DNA from: Pseudomonas gingeri
Lineage (GTDB): Bacteria; Pseudomonadota; Gammaproteobacteria; Pseudomonadales; Pseudomonadaceae
Assembly (NCBI RefSeq): GCF_013385635.1
Contig: NZ_JACAPR010000008.1
Coordinates: 334,412-375,985, forward strand
Direction of reading: 5' to 3'
DNA: 41,574 nt
The position numbers and the translations under genes are program-made. The notes below the pieces were generated by a model that had not been told where the DNA came from, made no database searches, and saw nothing but the letters and a program-made list of their open reading frames with translations. Positions within the stretch are counted from its first letter, which is position 1. Every line of letters begins with the position of its first letter. Positions 7,669 through 16,419 of this stretch are shown piece after piece.

Positions 7669-9117
7669 CTACAGGGCGCGGATCACGTGTTTGAGCTCCT
7701 GGAAGGCCTGCAGGCCCCAGGGCCCCAGCTCACGGCCGAGGCTGCTCTGCTTGTAGCCGCCCCAGGCGGTCTGCGGGAAGATCACCTGCGGCGCATTGAT
7801 CCACACCAGCCCGGCCTGCAAGGCATTGGCGATCCGCTGGGCGGTCTCGTCACTGCTGCTGACCACGCTGGCCACCAGGCCGAACTCACTGTCGTTGGCC
7901 AGCGCCAGCGCCTCGGTCTCGCTGCTGAAACTGCGCACGCAAAGCACCGGGCCGAAAATCTCTTCACGCCACAACGCACTGTCCAGGGGCACTTCGGTGA
8001 AGATCGTCGGCCGCAAGAAATAGCCGCGCGCGAGTTCCGGCGGACGTCCGCCGCCACAGACCAGCCGGGCGCCGACACTCAGGCCACGGTCGATATGGCC
8101 CAGCACACGCTGGTATTGCGCCTGGTTGACCAGCGCGCCCATTTCCACCTCGGGGTCGAACGGGTCGGCCACGCGAATGGCATCGGCCCGTACGGCCAGG
8201 CGTTGCAGGAACTCATCGGCGATCTCTTCCGCCACCAGCACCCGGCTGGTGGCGGAACACATCTGCCCGGCATTGAAGAAGCCACCACCGCTGGCTAGCT
8301 CCACCGCGAGATCGAGATCGGCATCGGCCATCACCAGCAGCGCCGATTTGCCCCCCAGCTCCAGGCTCACGCCCTTCACGGTTTCCGCCGCCCGCTGCAT
8401 CACCTGGACACCCACCGCATTGCTGCCGGTGAAGGAGATTTTCGCCACCCGCGGATCGGCCGCCAATGGCGCGCCGACGGCCAGGCCGGTGCCGCAGACC
8501 AGATTGAAGACCCCGGCCGGCAAGCCGCTGTCAGCGATGATCGCCGCCAGCTCGAGCTCCGGCAGCGGTGTGACTTCCGACGGTTTGAGCACCACGCAGC
8601 AACCGGCAGCCAGGGCCGGGGCCAGCTTCCAGGCGGTGGTGACCATCGGGAAGTTCCACGGCACGATCAGCCCCACCACTCCGCACGGCTCGCGGCGCAC
8701 GTGGGCGGCAAAGGCATCGCTGGGCAACTCGACCGTTCTGTCCTGCTGCACGTCGAGGGTCTCGGCCAGGCCCGCGTAATACTCGAAGGTGGCAATCACA
8801 TCATCGACATCAATGGCGGCCTCGAACAGCGGCTTGCCGTTGTTGCTCGATTGCAGGTGGACCAGGGTTTCGCGGCGCTCGCGCACGCCGTCGGCAATCC
8901 TGCGCAACACCGCGCCACGCTGTGTCCCGGTGGTCGCCGACCAACCGGCAAAAGCCCGGCTCGCCGCGCTTACCGCCTGCTCCACCGCCTGCTCATCGCC
9001 ACCGGAAACACTGCCGAGCAAGGCCTCGGTGGCTGGATTGATCACCCGCAGCTGTTCGCTACCGGAGCGCCACTGGCCGTCGATGTAGAGACCGTCCTGA
9101 TTCATGTGCGCTTTCAT
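7669..9117 (-). CDS. NAD(P)-dependent aldehyde dehydrogenase
   Basis: The 482-residue ALDH has PWNFPMVT (153-160, Asn155), Lys178 in LKPSE, FTGS (229-232), the general base Glu253 in LELGGK and the catalytic Cys287 in GQMCS. All active-site residues are present. I chose the ATG at 9117 because it overlaps the decarboxylase stop (TGATG); a second ATG at 9105 is possible. With an AruI-like enzyme directly upstream, the natural role is to oxidise the aldehyde that enzyme releases, for example 4-guanidinobutyraldehyde to 4-guanidinobutyrate, the step done by KauB in P. aeruginosa. The exact aldehyde is inferred. Confidence 0.92.
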   Translation of the reverse strand: MKAHMNQDGLYIDGQWRSGSEQLRVINPATEALLGSVSGGDEQAVEQAVSAASRAFAGWSATTGTQRGAVLRRIADGVRERRETLVHLQSSNNGKPLFEAAIDVDDVIATFEYYAGLAETLDVQQDRTVELPSDAFAAHVRREPCGVVGLIVPWNFPMVTTAWKLAPALAAGCCVVLKPSEVTPLPELELAAIIADSGLPAGVFNLVCGTGLAVGAPLAADPRVAKISFTGSNAVGVQVMQRAAETVKGVSLELGGKSALLVMADADLDLAVELASGGGFFNAGQMCSATSRVLVAEEIADEFLQRLAVRADAIRVADPFDPEVEMGALVNQAQYQRVLGHIDRGLSVGARLVCGGGRPPELARGYFLRPTIFTEVPLDSALWREEIFGPVLCVRSFSSETEALALANDSEFGLVASVVSSSDETAQRIANALQAGLVWINAPQVIFPQTAWGGYKQSSLGRELGPWGLQAFQELKHVIRAL

Positions 9118-10754
9118 CACCAGGCCGCCCCTTCCATCCACAGACGCTGGTCGACTTCGATCAGGGTCGGTCCCTGGCGATCCGCGGCAGCCTCCAGGGC
9201 ACTACGCAAGGTCTCGACGCCGGAGACGGCCTCGGCCACACACCCCAGGGCCCGGGCCACGCCGATAAAGTCCGGGGTATAGATATCCACGCCCACCGGG
9301 GTGATGGCGCGGTTGACCATGTACTTCTTGATCTCTTCGTAACCCTGGTTATTCCACAGCAGCACGATGATCGGGGTCCGCGCTTCCACCGCGCAGGCCA
9401 GTTCCGACAGGGTGAACTGCAGACCGCCGTCACCGATCAGGCACACCACCGGTGGCCGCTGGCTGCGCTCGCTGGCGCCGCCCAGCCAGGCGCCGATGGC
9501 TGCCGGCAAGGCATAACCGAGGGTGCCGTAACCGGTGGATGAGTTGAACCAGCGGCGCGGGTGCTCCGGGTTCAGGGTCAGGTTGCCGGTGTACACCGGT
9601 TGGGTCGAGTCGCCCACCAGCACCGCCTCGGGCAGCACCTCGAGAACGGTGTTGAGGAATTGCGTCTGGGCACGGGTCGACGCATCCCAGAGGCCGTCCA
9701 GTTCGGCGCGCAAGGCCGCCGTGCGTTGCGCGCCCCAATCGCCCTGGCGTTCAGCCAGGACCAGGCCTTCGACAGCCGCCAGCAGCGCCTCGGCCGCCGT
9801 GCGCGAGTCGGACACCAGCGCGACCTTGGGCGAATAGTTGCGTACAGTCTGGTCCGGGTCGATATCGATACGCAGCAGGGTACCGGGAATCTCGAAGCCG
9901 CCGGCAAAGGTGATGTCGTAGTCGGTTTCCGCCAACTCGGTGCCGATGGCCAGGACCACGTCGGCATCGGCCACCAGGGCGCGGGTGGCGACCATGGATT
10001 GGGTCGAGCCGATCAGCAGCGGATGGCGCGACGGCAGCATGCCCTTGGCATTGATGGTCAGGGCTACCGGCGCCTGCAACCGTTCCGCCAGGCGGGTCAG
10101 CGCGGCCGCCGCGTCGATGGCGCCGCCACCGGCAAGGATCAACGGATGACGCGCACCGGCGAGCAGTTCGGCCATGTCCGAGATCGCCGCGGGAGCGGCG
10201 CCGGCGGGGGTAATCCGCACGGGCCGGCTATCGAGCAGAGCGTCGGCATTTTCCACCAGCACATCGAGGGGAATCTCGATATGCACCGGACGCGGCCGCC
10301 CGGCCTGGAACAAGGCAAAGGCGCGGGCCAGCACCGCCGGCAGTTCGGCCGCCGACATCAGCGTATGGGAGAACGCCGCCACCCCCGCCACCAGGGCGCC
10401 CTGGTTCGGCAATTCATGCAGCTTGCCGCGCCCGCCCCCCAGTTGACTGCGCGACTGGACGCTGGAGATCACCAGCATAGGGATCGAATCGGCATAGGCC
10501 TGGCCCATCGCCGTGGTGATATTGGTCATTCCGGGGCCGGTGATGATGAAACACACCCCCGGCTTGCCGCTGGTCCGGGCATAACCGTCGGCCATGAAAC
10601 CGGCGCCCTGCTCGTGACGCGGGGTGACGTGCTCGATGCTCGACGACGCCAGGCCACGATACAATTCCACGGTATGCACGCCGGGGATGCCGAACACCTG
10701 CTCGACCCCGTAGCCTTCCAGTAACTTGACCAATACTTCGCCGCACGTCGCCAT
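9117..10754 (-). CDS. aruI: ThDP-dependent 2-oxo acid decarboxylase, AruI-like (5-guanidino-2-oxopentanoate decarboxylase)
   Basis: The 545-residue enzyme has three ThDP domains. The pyrimidine domain starts VFGIPGVHTVELYRGL and has the catalytic Glu48 in PRHEQGAGFMADGYAR; the middle domain follows; the pyrophosphate domain carries GDG (441-443) and NN (468-469), the cofactor motif with 24 residues between. The N-terminus matches what I remember of P. aeruginosa AruI, which decarboxylates 2-ketoarginine in the arginine transaminase pathway, better than acetolactate synthase. AruH, the transaminase, is not in this window. The start at 10754 has AAGGGTGG upstream. It is the first gene of the operon and is divergent from a LysR gene. 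Acetolactate synthase or another 2-oxo acid decarboxylase remains possible. Confidence 0.7.
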   Translation of the reverse strand: MATCGEVLVKLLEGYGVEQVFGIPGVHTVELYRGLASSSIEHVTPRHEQGAGFMADGYARTSGKPGVCFIITGPGMTNITTAMGQAYADSIPMLVISSVQSRSQLGGGRGKLHELPNQGALVAGVAAFSHTLMSAAELPAVLARAFALFQAGRPRPVHIEIPLDVLVENADALLDSRPVRITPAGAAPAAISDMAELLAGARHPLILAGGGAIDAAAALTRLAERLQAPVALTINAKGMLPSRHPLLIGSTQSMVATRALVADADVVLAIGTELAETDYDITFAGGFEIPGTLLRIDIDPDQTVRNYSPKVALVSDSRTAAEALLAAVEGLVLAERQGDWGAQRTAALRAELDGLWDASTRAQTQFLNTVLEVLPEAVLVGDSTQPVYTGNLTLNPEHPRRWFNSSTGYGTLGYALPAAIGAWLGGASERSQRPPVVCLIGDGGLQFTLSELACAVEARTPIIVLLWNNQGYEEIKKYMVNRAITPVGVDIYTPDFIGVARALGCVAEAVSGVETLRSALEAAADRQGPTLIEVDQRLWMEGAAW

Positions 10755-10896
10755 CAGTTCCACCCTTCTTGTTCGTATAAGCCATGCTGTCGATGAGCAC
10801 GGCGATAGGGTTATTGGAGCGTTTGGCCGATGGCGGGCACAAGGCAAAAATAGTCATACTAGGCATGTCCTGTCGTCATGCCTGAGCTGCCCTGCC
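10755..10896. promoter_or_regulatory. Divergent promoter region with a LysR-type site at 10861-10883
   Basis: AGGCATG and CATGCCT are separated by 9 bases, giving a T-N11-A core (T10866, A10878) as expected for LysR-family boxes. It lies 14 bases upstream of the LysR start codon, where binding would also limit the regulator's own expression. Confidence 0.5.
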
Positions 10897-11787
10897 ATGA
10901 AACGTCCACCACCGCTGCCCGCCCTGCATACCTTCCTGGTCACCGCCCAGTGCTGCAACTTCACGCGCGCGGCCGAGTTGCTGCACATCACCCAGGGCGC
11001 GGTGAGCCGGCAGATCGCCGGACTGGAAAGCCACCTGGGCTATGCGCTGTTCCAGCGCCAGGCACGCGGCCTGAGCCTGACCGCCCAGGGTCGCGAGCTG
11101 TTTCCACGGATCCAGCAGGTGTTCAACCTGATCGACGAAGCGGTGGATCAGGTCGGCGCCCGCCGCGAAGCCCTGCAACTCAAGGCCCCGACCTGCATGA
11201 TGCGCTGGCTGCTGCCACGCCTGTTGCAATGGCAGAAGGAGCGCCCGGACGTGCCCGTGGAGCTGACCACCACGGTGCAGCACGCCGTGGATTTCCGCCG
11301 GGAGGAATTCGATGCCGCCGTGGTCTATGGCGCGGCACCGGGCCCTGCGGTGGCCTCTCACCATCTGTTCGACGAACAACTGACACCGGTCTGCTCACCC
11401 CAACTGATAAATGGCCCGGTGCCCTTGAACAGCTTCGCCGACCTTGAGCAGCACATGCTCCTGCATCCCACGCGCGACCAGCGGGACTGGGAAGCCTGGC
11501 TCAAGGTGGCGGGTGCGCGGGTCAGCAATATCGGCAAGGGACAGCATTTCGACACCCTGGACCTGGCGATGAGCGTGGCCTCCCAGGGCACCGGCGTGGC
11601 GATTGGCGATTGGGCGTTGATCGGCGAGGACCTGAGCGCCGGGCGGCTAGTCATGCCGTTCGATTTGCGCGTGCGCACCGGGCAGGCGTACTACCTGGTC
11701 TACCCGGAGCGGGCCGGGACGGCGCCACAGTTGCGGGAATTGACGGAGTGGCTGGTGGCGCAGGCGGCGGCGCGCTCCGCCCCCTGA
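10897..11787 (+). CDS. LysR-family transcriptional regulator
   Basis: The 296-residue protein has an N-terminal winged helix (1-62, ALHTFLVTAQCCNFTRAAELLHITQGAVSRQI in two runs) and a LysR substrate domain from about 90. The pattern TRAAELLHITQGAVSRQI is that of the GcvA/AmpR branch. The frame is open upstream to 10726, but the ATG at 10897 gives the canonical short lead into the helix. The gene is divergent from the AruI-like operon and probably controls it; the co-inducer is likely a substrate or intermediate of that pathway (inference). Confidence 0.88.
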   Translation: MKRPPPLPALHTFLVTAQCCNFTRAAELLHITQGAVSRQIAGLESHLGYALFQRQARGLSLTAQGRELFPRIQQVFNLIDEAVDQVGARREALQLKAPTCMMRWLLPRLLQWQKERPDVPVELTTTVQHAVDFRREEFDAAVVYGAAPGPAVASHHLFDEQLTPVCSPQLINGPVPLNSFADLEQHMLLHPTRDQRDWEAWLKVAGARVSNIGKGQHFDTLDLAMSVASQGTGVAIGDWALIGEDLSAGRLVMPFDLRVRTGQAYYLVYPERAGTAPQLRELTEWLVAQAAARSAP

Positions 11788-11832
11788 GAACCTGGCAGAG
11801 CCTGCCGGAACCCGCTCGCCAGTTGCCGCTGC

Positions 11833-12504
11833 TCAATGGTTGACGGTAAACGCCAGCATCATCGACAGCTGGCACATCGGTCGCCCGCTCTCGACATGCC
11901 ACTGGTTGAAGGCGTCCTGGACGATTGCCAGGTCGCGCAGGCTGGTCGGTACCTTGTCGACGATCTTCTGCGCATTGAGCGCCGCCACCACGTCATAACT
12001 CGGCACGAAGGTGTCCTTGCCCACCATCCGCAGCAGACGCGGTGCCGACAGCCCGCCCAACTGATGCCCGTGCTTGGCCAGGTATTTCCACAGCCCGGTG
12101 ATTTCGGTCACCGGCCAGTCGGCGATCAGGTTGCCGAAGCTGCCTTTCTCCCTGGCCACGTCCAGCACCATCTGCGCATTGCGTGGCACGCTCTTGAGTT
12201 TGCCCAGGTGGCGGATGATCCGCGCATCCTGCATCAACCGCTCCAGGTGTTCGGCGCCCATCAGCACCACTTTCTCCGGATCGAAACCGAAGAACACCTG
12301 CTCGAAGACCGGCCACTTGGCATCCACCAGGCTGTGCTTGAGACCGGCGCGAAAGACCCGCAGGGCAATCATCGACAGGTAGCGATCGTCACCCAGCTGA
12401 CGCAGTTGTGCCGCGGTGCACGGCTCGGGCAACTCGGCCTCCAGGGCCGCCGCCGAACCGAAGCGGTTCAGGCAGTACTCGTGCAGCCATTTGTAGTCGC
12501 GCAT
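11833..12504 (-). CDS. DNA-3-methyladenine glycosylase I (Tag)-like protein, active-site residues not conserved
   Basis: The 223-residue protein matches the core of E. coli Tag: GFDPEKVVLMGAEHLERL followed by MQDARIIRHLGKLKSV aligns with FDPVKVAAMQEEDVERLVQD and IIRHRGKIQ. It lacks the N-terminal Cys/His zinc ligands of Tag, and the catalytic Glu38 (in EGQQAGLSW) aligns with Arg in LRVFRAGLKHS. The C-terminal zinc-ligand pair is also not obvious. It therefore has the helix-hairpin-helix glycosylase fold, but 3-methyladenine activity is doubtful. It lies 10 bases after ttcA in the same direction and is probably co-transcribed with it. Confidence 0.8.
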   Translation of the reverse strand: MRDYKWLHEYCLNRFGSAAALEAELPEPCTAAQLRQLGDDRYLSMIALRVFRAGLKHSLVDAKWPVFEQVFFGFDPEKVVLMGAEHLERLMQDARIIRHLGKLKSVPRNAQMVLDVAREKGSFGNLIADWPVTEITGLWKYLAKHGHQLGGLSAPRLLRMVGKDTFVPSYDVVAALNAQKIVDKVPTSLRDLAIVQDAFNQWHVESGRPMCQLSMMLAFTVNH

Positions 12505-12514
12505 GCCGCTTCCT

Positions 12515-13339
12515 TCAGAGATTCACGACATTGACGAAGCGCGAGGCGGCCGTTTCGTCGATACGCAGGTTGGTGAAATCGAACAGGTTGCGGTCGGCCA
12601 GCTGCGAAGGGATGACGTTCTGCAAGCCGCGGAAAATGCTCTCGGTGCGGCCCGGGGTCTTGCGCTCCCACTCCTGCAACATCTCCTTGACCACCTGGCG
12701 CTGCAGGTTTTCCTGGGAGCCGCAGAGATTGCACGGAATGATCGGGAACTGCTTGAGGTCCGAGTAGGCCTGGATGTCCTTCTCATTGCAGTACGCCAGC
12801 GGCCGGATCACCACGTTGCGTCCGTCATCCGCGCGCAGCTTGGGCGGCATGGCCTTGAGCGAACCGTTGTAGAACATATTGAGGAAGAAGGTCTCGACGA
12901 TATCGTCACGGTGGTGACCCAGGGCCATCTTGGTCGCACCGATCTCGTCGGCGAAGGTGTACAAGGTGCCACGACGCAGGCGCGAGCACAGCGAGCAGGT
13001 GGTCTTGCCTTCCGGGATCAGTTCCTTGACCACCGAGTAGGTGTCTTTCTCGACGATGTGGTATTCCACGCCCAGCTCTTTCAGGTAGGCGGGTAATACG
13101 TGCTCGGGGAAGCCGGGCTGCTTCTGGTCCATGTTCACGGCAACGATATCGAACTTGATCGGCGCCACTTTCTGCAGGTGCATCAGAACGTCGAGCATGG
13201 TGTAGCTGTCCTTGCCACCCGACAGGCAGACCATGACCTTGTCGCCGTCCTCGATCATGTTGAAGTCGGCGACCGCCTCTCCCGCCAGACGGCGGAGGCG
13301 TTTCTGCAGTTTGTTCTGATTGACCGAAAGAGTGCCCAT
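12515..13339 (-). CDS. ttcA: tRNA 2-thiocytidine(32) synthetase TtcA
   Basis: TtcA thiolates cytidine 32 in some tRNAs using ATP and an iron-sulphur cluster. The 274-residue protein has the PP-loop SGGKDS (40-45) and the two cysteine pairs of the family, C115/C118 in CSLC and C203/C206 in CNLC. Length and motifs are typical. The start at 13339 follows a 315-base gap without genes. Confidence 0.97.
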   Translation of the reverse strand: MGTLSVNQNKLQKRLRRLAGEAVADFNMIEDGDKVMVCLSGGKDSYTMLDVLMHLQKVAPIKFDIVAVNMDQKQPGFPEHVLPAYLKELGVEYHIVEKDTYSVVKELIPEGKTTCSLCSRLRRGTLYTFADEIGATKMALGHHRDDIVETFFLNMFYNGSLKAMPPKLRADDGRNVVIRPLAYCNEKDIQAYSDLKQFPIIPCNLCGSQENLQRQVVKEMLQEWERKTPGRTESIFRGLQNVIPSQLADRNLFDFTNLRIDETAASRFVNVVNL

Positions 13340-13654
13340 AGCCCTTGAAATCCGCGAGGTGTGTCGAAAAGGCGGCTATTTTACGCATAATCCTTGTGGG
13401 AGAGCAGCCCACTCCCACACAAGCCCGCTCACACAAAAACTGTGTGGCCACATAAGCCCGATGCAAATGCTACAACGCGATTACAACGCCTCCAGACAGT
13501 GCGATTTGCTCTAAAGCCCCGGATTCATTGGCCTCAGCCCTCTCTATACTGCGACATAAGGTCGCATACATATCCAGACCTCTGATTACTTTGGCCTCTT
13601 GGCCAGTAGGCGCTCCGCTGGGGGGCGACGGTAATAACAAAAGGAGTGACTGAC
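13340..13654. other. Divergent gap, ttcA / Yip1-type gene
   Basis: No gene is visible. At 13393-13423 there is a degenerate REP-like hairpin (TGTGGGAG and CTCCCACA, 9-base loop). A possible -10 box TATACT lies at about 13546. No convincing operator was found. Confidence 0.4.
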
Positions 13655-14257
13655 ATGATCCATCACGTCGTGGGACTGTTCACACACCCTGATCAGGAAT
13701 GGCGGGAAATCCGTGGCGACGCCGAGGAAAGCATCGGCCACATGTACCTCACCCACACCCTGATCCTTGCCGCGATCCCCGCGGTTTCCGCCTTTATCGG
13801 CACCACACAGGTCGGCTGGGTCATCGGCAACCGGGCGCCGGTCATGCTGACCCAGGAAAGCGCGATCTGGATGACCCTCATGTCCTATATCGCCATGCTC
13901 GGCGGCGTGGCGGTGATGGGCGCCTTCATTCACTGGATGGCCCGCACCTACGATGCCAACCCCAGCCTGGCGCGCTGCGTGGCATTCGCCACCTATACCG
14001 CCACGCCGCTGTTCGTCGGTGGCCTTGCGGCGTTATACCCGCATATGTGGCTGGGCATGATCGTCGGCACGGCCGCCATCTGCTACACCGTCTACCTGCT
14101 GTATGTCGGCTTGCCGACGTTCATGAACATACCTTCGGATGAAGGTTTCCTGTTCTCCAGTTCGGTACTGGCCGTTGGGCTGGTCGTACTGGTGGCGATC
14201 ATGGCCTTTACCGTGATTGTCTGGGGCCTGGGAGTCGGCCCGGTCTATACCAACTGA
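13655..14257 (+). CDS. Yip1-family inner-membrane protein
   Basis: The 200-residue protein opens with a soluble stretch (MIHHVVGLFTHPDQEWREIR) followed by about five hydrophobic helices, as in bacterial Yip1-domain proteins of unknown role. The frame is open from a GTG at 13646, but AAGGAG at 13641-13646 is the ribosome site and places the start at ATG 13655, eight bases downstream. It is followed by an intrinsic terminator at 14279-14305. Confidence 0.85.
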   Translation: MIHHVVGLFTHPDQEWREIRGDAEESIGHMYLTHTLILAAIPAVSAFIGTTQVGWVIGNRAPVMLTQESAIWMTLMSYIAMLGGVAVMGAFIHWMARTYDANPSLARCVAFATYTATPLFVGGLAALYPHMWLGMIVGTAAICYTVYLLYVGLPTFMNIPSDEGFLFSSSVLAVGLVVLVAIMAFTVIVWGLGVGPVYTN

Positions 14258-14278
14258 TAACCAGAAACCTGCCGACAC

Positions 14279-14305
14279 AGGCCGCCGCAAGGCGGCCTCT
14301 TTATT
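14279..14305 (+). terminator. Intrinsic terminator after the Yip1-type gene
   Basis: AGGCCGCC and GGCGGCCT pair around GCAA, followed by CTTTATT. Confidence 0.85.
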
Positions 14306-14387
14306 GCAGCATGACCATTCGGCGCCTGACGGATTCGGAATCGCCGGGGTTTGCGGCATACTCGACGTCTCTGGAGAGACGTACAGC

Positions 14388-14882
14388 ATGCCCGAGCAAC
14401 TCAACACCCGCGTCGAAGACTGTTTCCAACAAGCCGAATCCTTTTTCAAACGACCTTTCAAACGCCCGATCGTCAGCCTCAAGCTGCGCGGCCAGAAAGC
14501 CGGTGTCGCGCACTTGCACGAAAACCTGCTGCGCTTCAATCCGCAGCTGTACCGGGAGAACAGCGAAGACTTCCTGCGCCAGACCGTCCCCCACGAAGTC
14601 GCGCACCTGATCGCCCATCAACTGTTCGGTGACCGTATCCAGCCCCATGGCGAGGAATGGCAGCTGATCATGCGCGGGGTCTACGAGTTGCCGCCCAACC
14701 GCTGCCATACCTATGAGGTCCAGCGGCGCAACGTCACACGCTATATCTACCGCTGCCCCTGTGCCGACAGCGACTTCCCGTTCTCGGCCCAGCGGCACCG
14801 AATGGTGAGCCAGGGCCGGCGCTACCTGTGCCGACGTTGCCGACATACGCTGGTGTTCAGCGGCGAAACCCGCACCGAATAA
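14388..14882 (+). CDS. sprT: SprT-family zinc metalloprotease-like protein
   Basis: The 164-residue protein has the zinc site HEVAH (69-73) and a probable third ligand His87 in PHGEEW. A C-terminal zinc ribbon follows (C123, C125, C148, C151). Architecture and length match bacterial SprT. The cellular role of SprT in bacteria is poorly known; the related eukaryotic Spartan cuts DNA-protein crosslinks. The upstream part of the open frame (from 14217) covers the terminator and is not coding. Confidence 0.92.
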   Translation: MPEQLNTRVEDCFQQAESFFKRPFKRPIVSLKLRGQKAGVAHLHENLLRFNPQLYRENSEDFLRQTVPHEVAHLIAHQLFGDRIQPHGEEWQLIMRGVYELPPNRCHTYEVQRRNVTRYIYRCPCADSDFPFSAQRHRMVSQGRRYLCRRCRHTLVFSGETRTE

Positions 14883-14921
14883 ACTCCAGACGACACGCTC
14901 CCTGCGATGAGCCCCGTCATG

Positions 14922-15029
14922 ATCATTCCCACGCTCCAGCGTGGGCATGCAGCCCGTGACGCTCTGCGTCAAAGAAGCGGACGCAGAGCATCCATAGCGG
15001 CGTTACCACGCGGAGCGTGGGAACGATCG
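14922..15029. repeat. Copy B of the ~108-bp GATCGTTCCC palindromic repeat
   Basis: It starts GATCATTCCCACGC and ends GCGTGGGAACGATC. The interior has GACGCTCTGCGTC and GCGGACGCAGAGC in inverted relation. It is nearly the reverse complement of 41477-41574. It lies between the ends of the convergent sprT and CoA-transferase genes. Confidence 0.85.
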
Positions 15030-15048
15030 CCGTCCCCAGACGCCCCCC

Positions 15049-15070
15049 TGTAGAAGCCGGCGCCTACAGT
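15049..15070. repeat. Short hairpin, degenerate REP
   Basis: CTGTAG and CTACAG flank a GCCGGC core. It lies 6 bases after the stop of the CoA-transferase gene and may help end its transcript. Confidence 0.45.
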
Positions 15071-15075
15071 TGTGC

Positions 15076-16257
15076 TCAGCCAATCACACCAGCGGTGCAC
15101 AGTTCGGCAATCCGCTCACGGCTGTAGCCCAGCTCGCGCAACACCTCTTCACCATGCTCGCCCAGTTGCGCACCAATATGCCGGGGCGCCGGCAATCCCT
15201 CGGAGAACTTCAGCGGACAGGCCATCTGCGCCTGGCTGCCGCCATCGCCACGGGGCACCTGGACCACTACTTCACGGGCCTTCAATTGCGGATGCTCGAC
15301 CGCTTCGGCCAGGCCGAGGACCGGCTCGACACAGGCATCGATACCGGCAAACAGCACGCATAACGCTTCATGGTCGTGCTTTTCGAACTCTATCTGCAGT
15401 TCCTGCTTGAGCCGCCGCTGCTGCCCGGGATCCGACGACAGGCCCTGGTGAATCAGCTCCGGTCGCCCCAGCGCGACACATAACGAGCGCATGAAATTCG
15501 GCTCCAGGCTGCCCACGGCAAACCAGCGGCCCTCGCGAGTACGGTAGTAGTCGTAGAAGCTGCCGCCATTGAGCATCTGATCCTCGCGCCCGGGCTCCAC
15601 GCCACAGGCCAGGAAGCCGGCGCCGGACAAGGCATTCAGGCTGAATGCGCAATCGGTCATGCTGACATCGACATACTGCCCGAGCCCCGTCTGCTGCCGG
15701 GCGATCACCGCCGCCAGCAGGCCGATCACCCCGTGCAACGAACCGCCCGCCACATCCGCCACCTGCATTGCCAGCGGCAACGGCCCGCCATCCTGGCGCC
15801 CGGTGTAGCTGGCCAGGCCCGACAGTGCCAGGTAATTGATGTCGTGCCCGGCACGGTCACGGTAGGGGCCGGTCTGGCCGTAGCCGGTGATCGCCACATA
15901 GATCAGGCGTGGATTGACGGTCTTCAGGGTTTCATAACCCAGGCCCAGCCGATCCATGACACCGGGACGGAACTGCTCCAGCAGGATGTCATGCTCGCGC
16001 ACCAGTTGATGCACGATCGCCACGGCCTCGGGCTGCTTCAGGTCCAGGGCCAGGCTGCGCTTGTTGCGATTGAGGTAGGCATGGGCGGCGGAAGTGCCCT
16101 GGTCATGGGGCGGCAGCACCCGCAGCAGGTCCAGGCGGCTGGGCGATTCGATACGCAGCACTTCGGCGCCCATGTCCGCCAGCAGCAACGAGGCGAATGG
16201 CCCCGGGAGCAATGTCGAGAAATCCAGAACCTTCAATGATGCCAGCGGACCTTGCAT
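15076..16257 (-). CDS. CaiB/BaiF family CoA-transferase
   Basis: The 393-residue protein is a family III CoA-transferase. It has the N-terminal LKVLDFSTLLPGPFASLLLADMGAEVLRIE block (8-37), NRNKRSLALDLK (63-74) and the probable catalytic Asp168 in QVADVAGG. Such enzymes move CoA between carboxylic acids through an aspartyl-CoA intermediate. There is no acyl-CoA gene nearby, so the substrate is unknown; some relatives are alpha-methylacyl-CoA racemases. The start at 16257 matches the family N-terminus; the open frame runs on to 16317. Confidence 0.9.
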   Translation of the reverse strand: MQGPLASLKVLDFSTLLPGPFASLLLADMGAEVLRIESPSRLDLLRVLPPHDQGTSAAHAYLNRNKRSLALDLKQPEAVAIVHQLVREHDILLEQFRPGVMDRLGLGYETLKTVNPRLIYVAITGYGQTGPYRDRAGHDINYLALSGLASYTGRQDGGPLPLAMQVADVAGGSLHGVIGLLAAVIARQQTGLGQYVDVSMTDCAFSLNALSGAGFLACGVEPGREDQMLNGGSFYDYYRTREGRWFAVGSLEPNFMRSLCVALGRPELIHQGLSSDPGQQRRLKQELQIEFEKHDHEALCVLFAGIDACVEPVLGLAEAVEHPQLKAREVVVQVPRGDGGSQAQMACPLKFSEGLPAPRHIGAQLGEHGEEVLRELGYSRERIAELCTAGVIG

Positions 16258-16375
16258 GGGCGCTCCGTAATCCAGGTCGATACTCTCCAGAGTAGGCAGC
16301 CCACCGCCATGCGGCAATTACCGCAACGCTCGGTTGCCCTGACGCAAACGCTCAGGGAACCTGTGCAGAGGCATA

Positions 16376-16403
16376 AAAAAACCCATCCGAAGATGGGTTT
16401 TTT
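16376..16403 (-). terminator. Bidirectional intrinsic terminator of dctA
   Basis: AAAAAACCCATC and GATGGGTTTTTT pair perfectly around CGAA. It lies 17 bases beyond the dctA stop and can work on both strands. Confidence 0.93.
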
Positions 16404-16419
16404 CATTCAGCAGGCGATC

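Noticed and set aside
9117..10754. Acetolactate synthase (IlvB/IlvG)
   Set aside because: The N-terminal block and overall pattern fit AruI-like decarboxylases better, and there is no small subunit gene. It is kept as the second choice.
13646..13654. GTG start for the Yip1-type gene
   Set aside because: It overlaps the AAGGAG ribosome site that serves the ATG at 13655.
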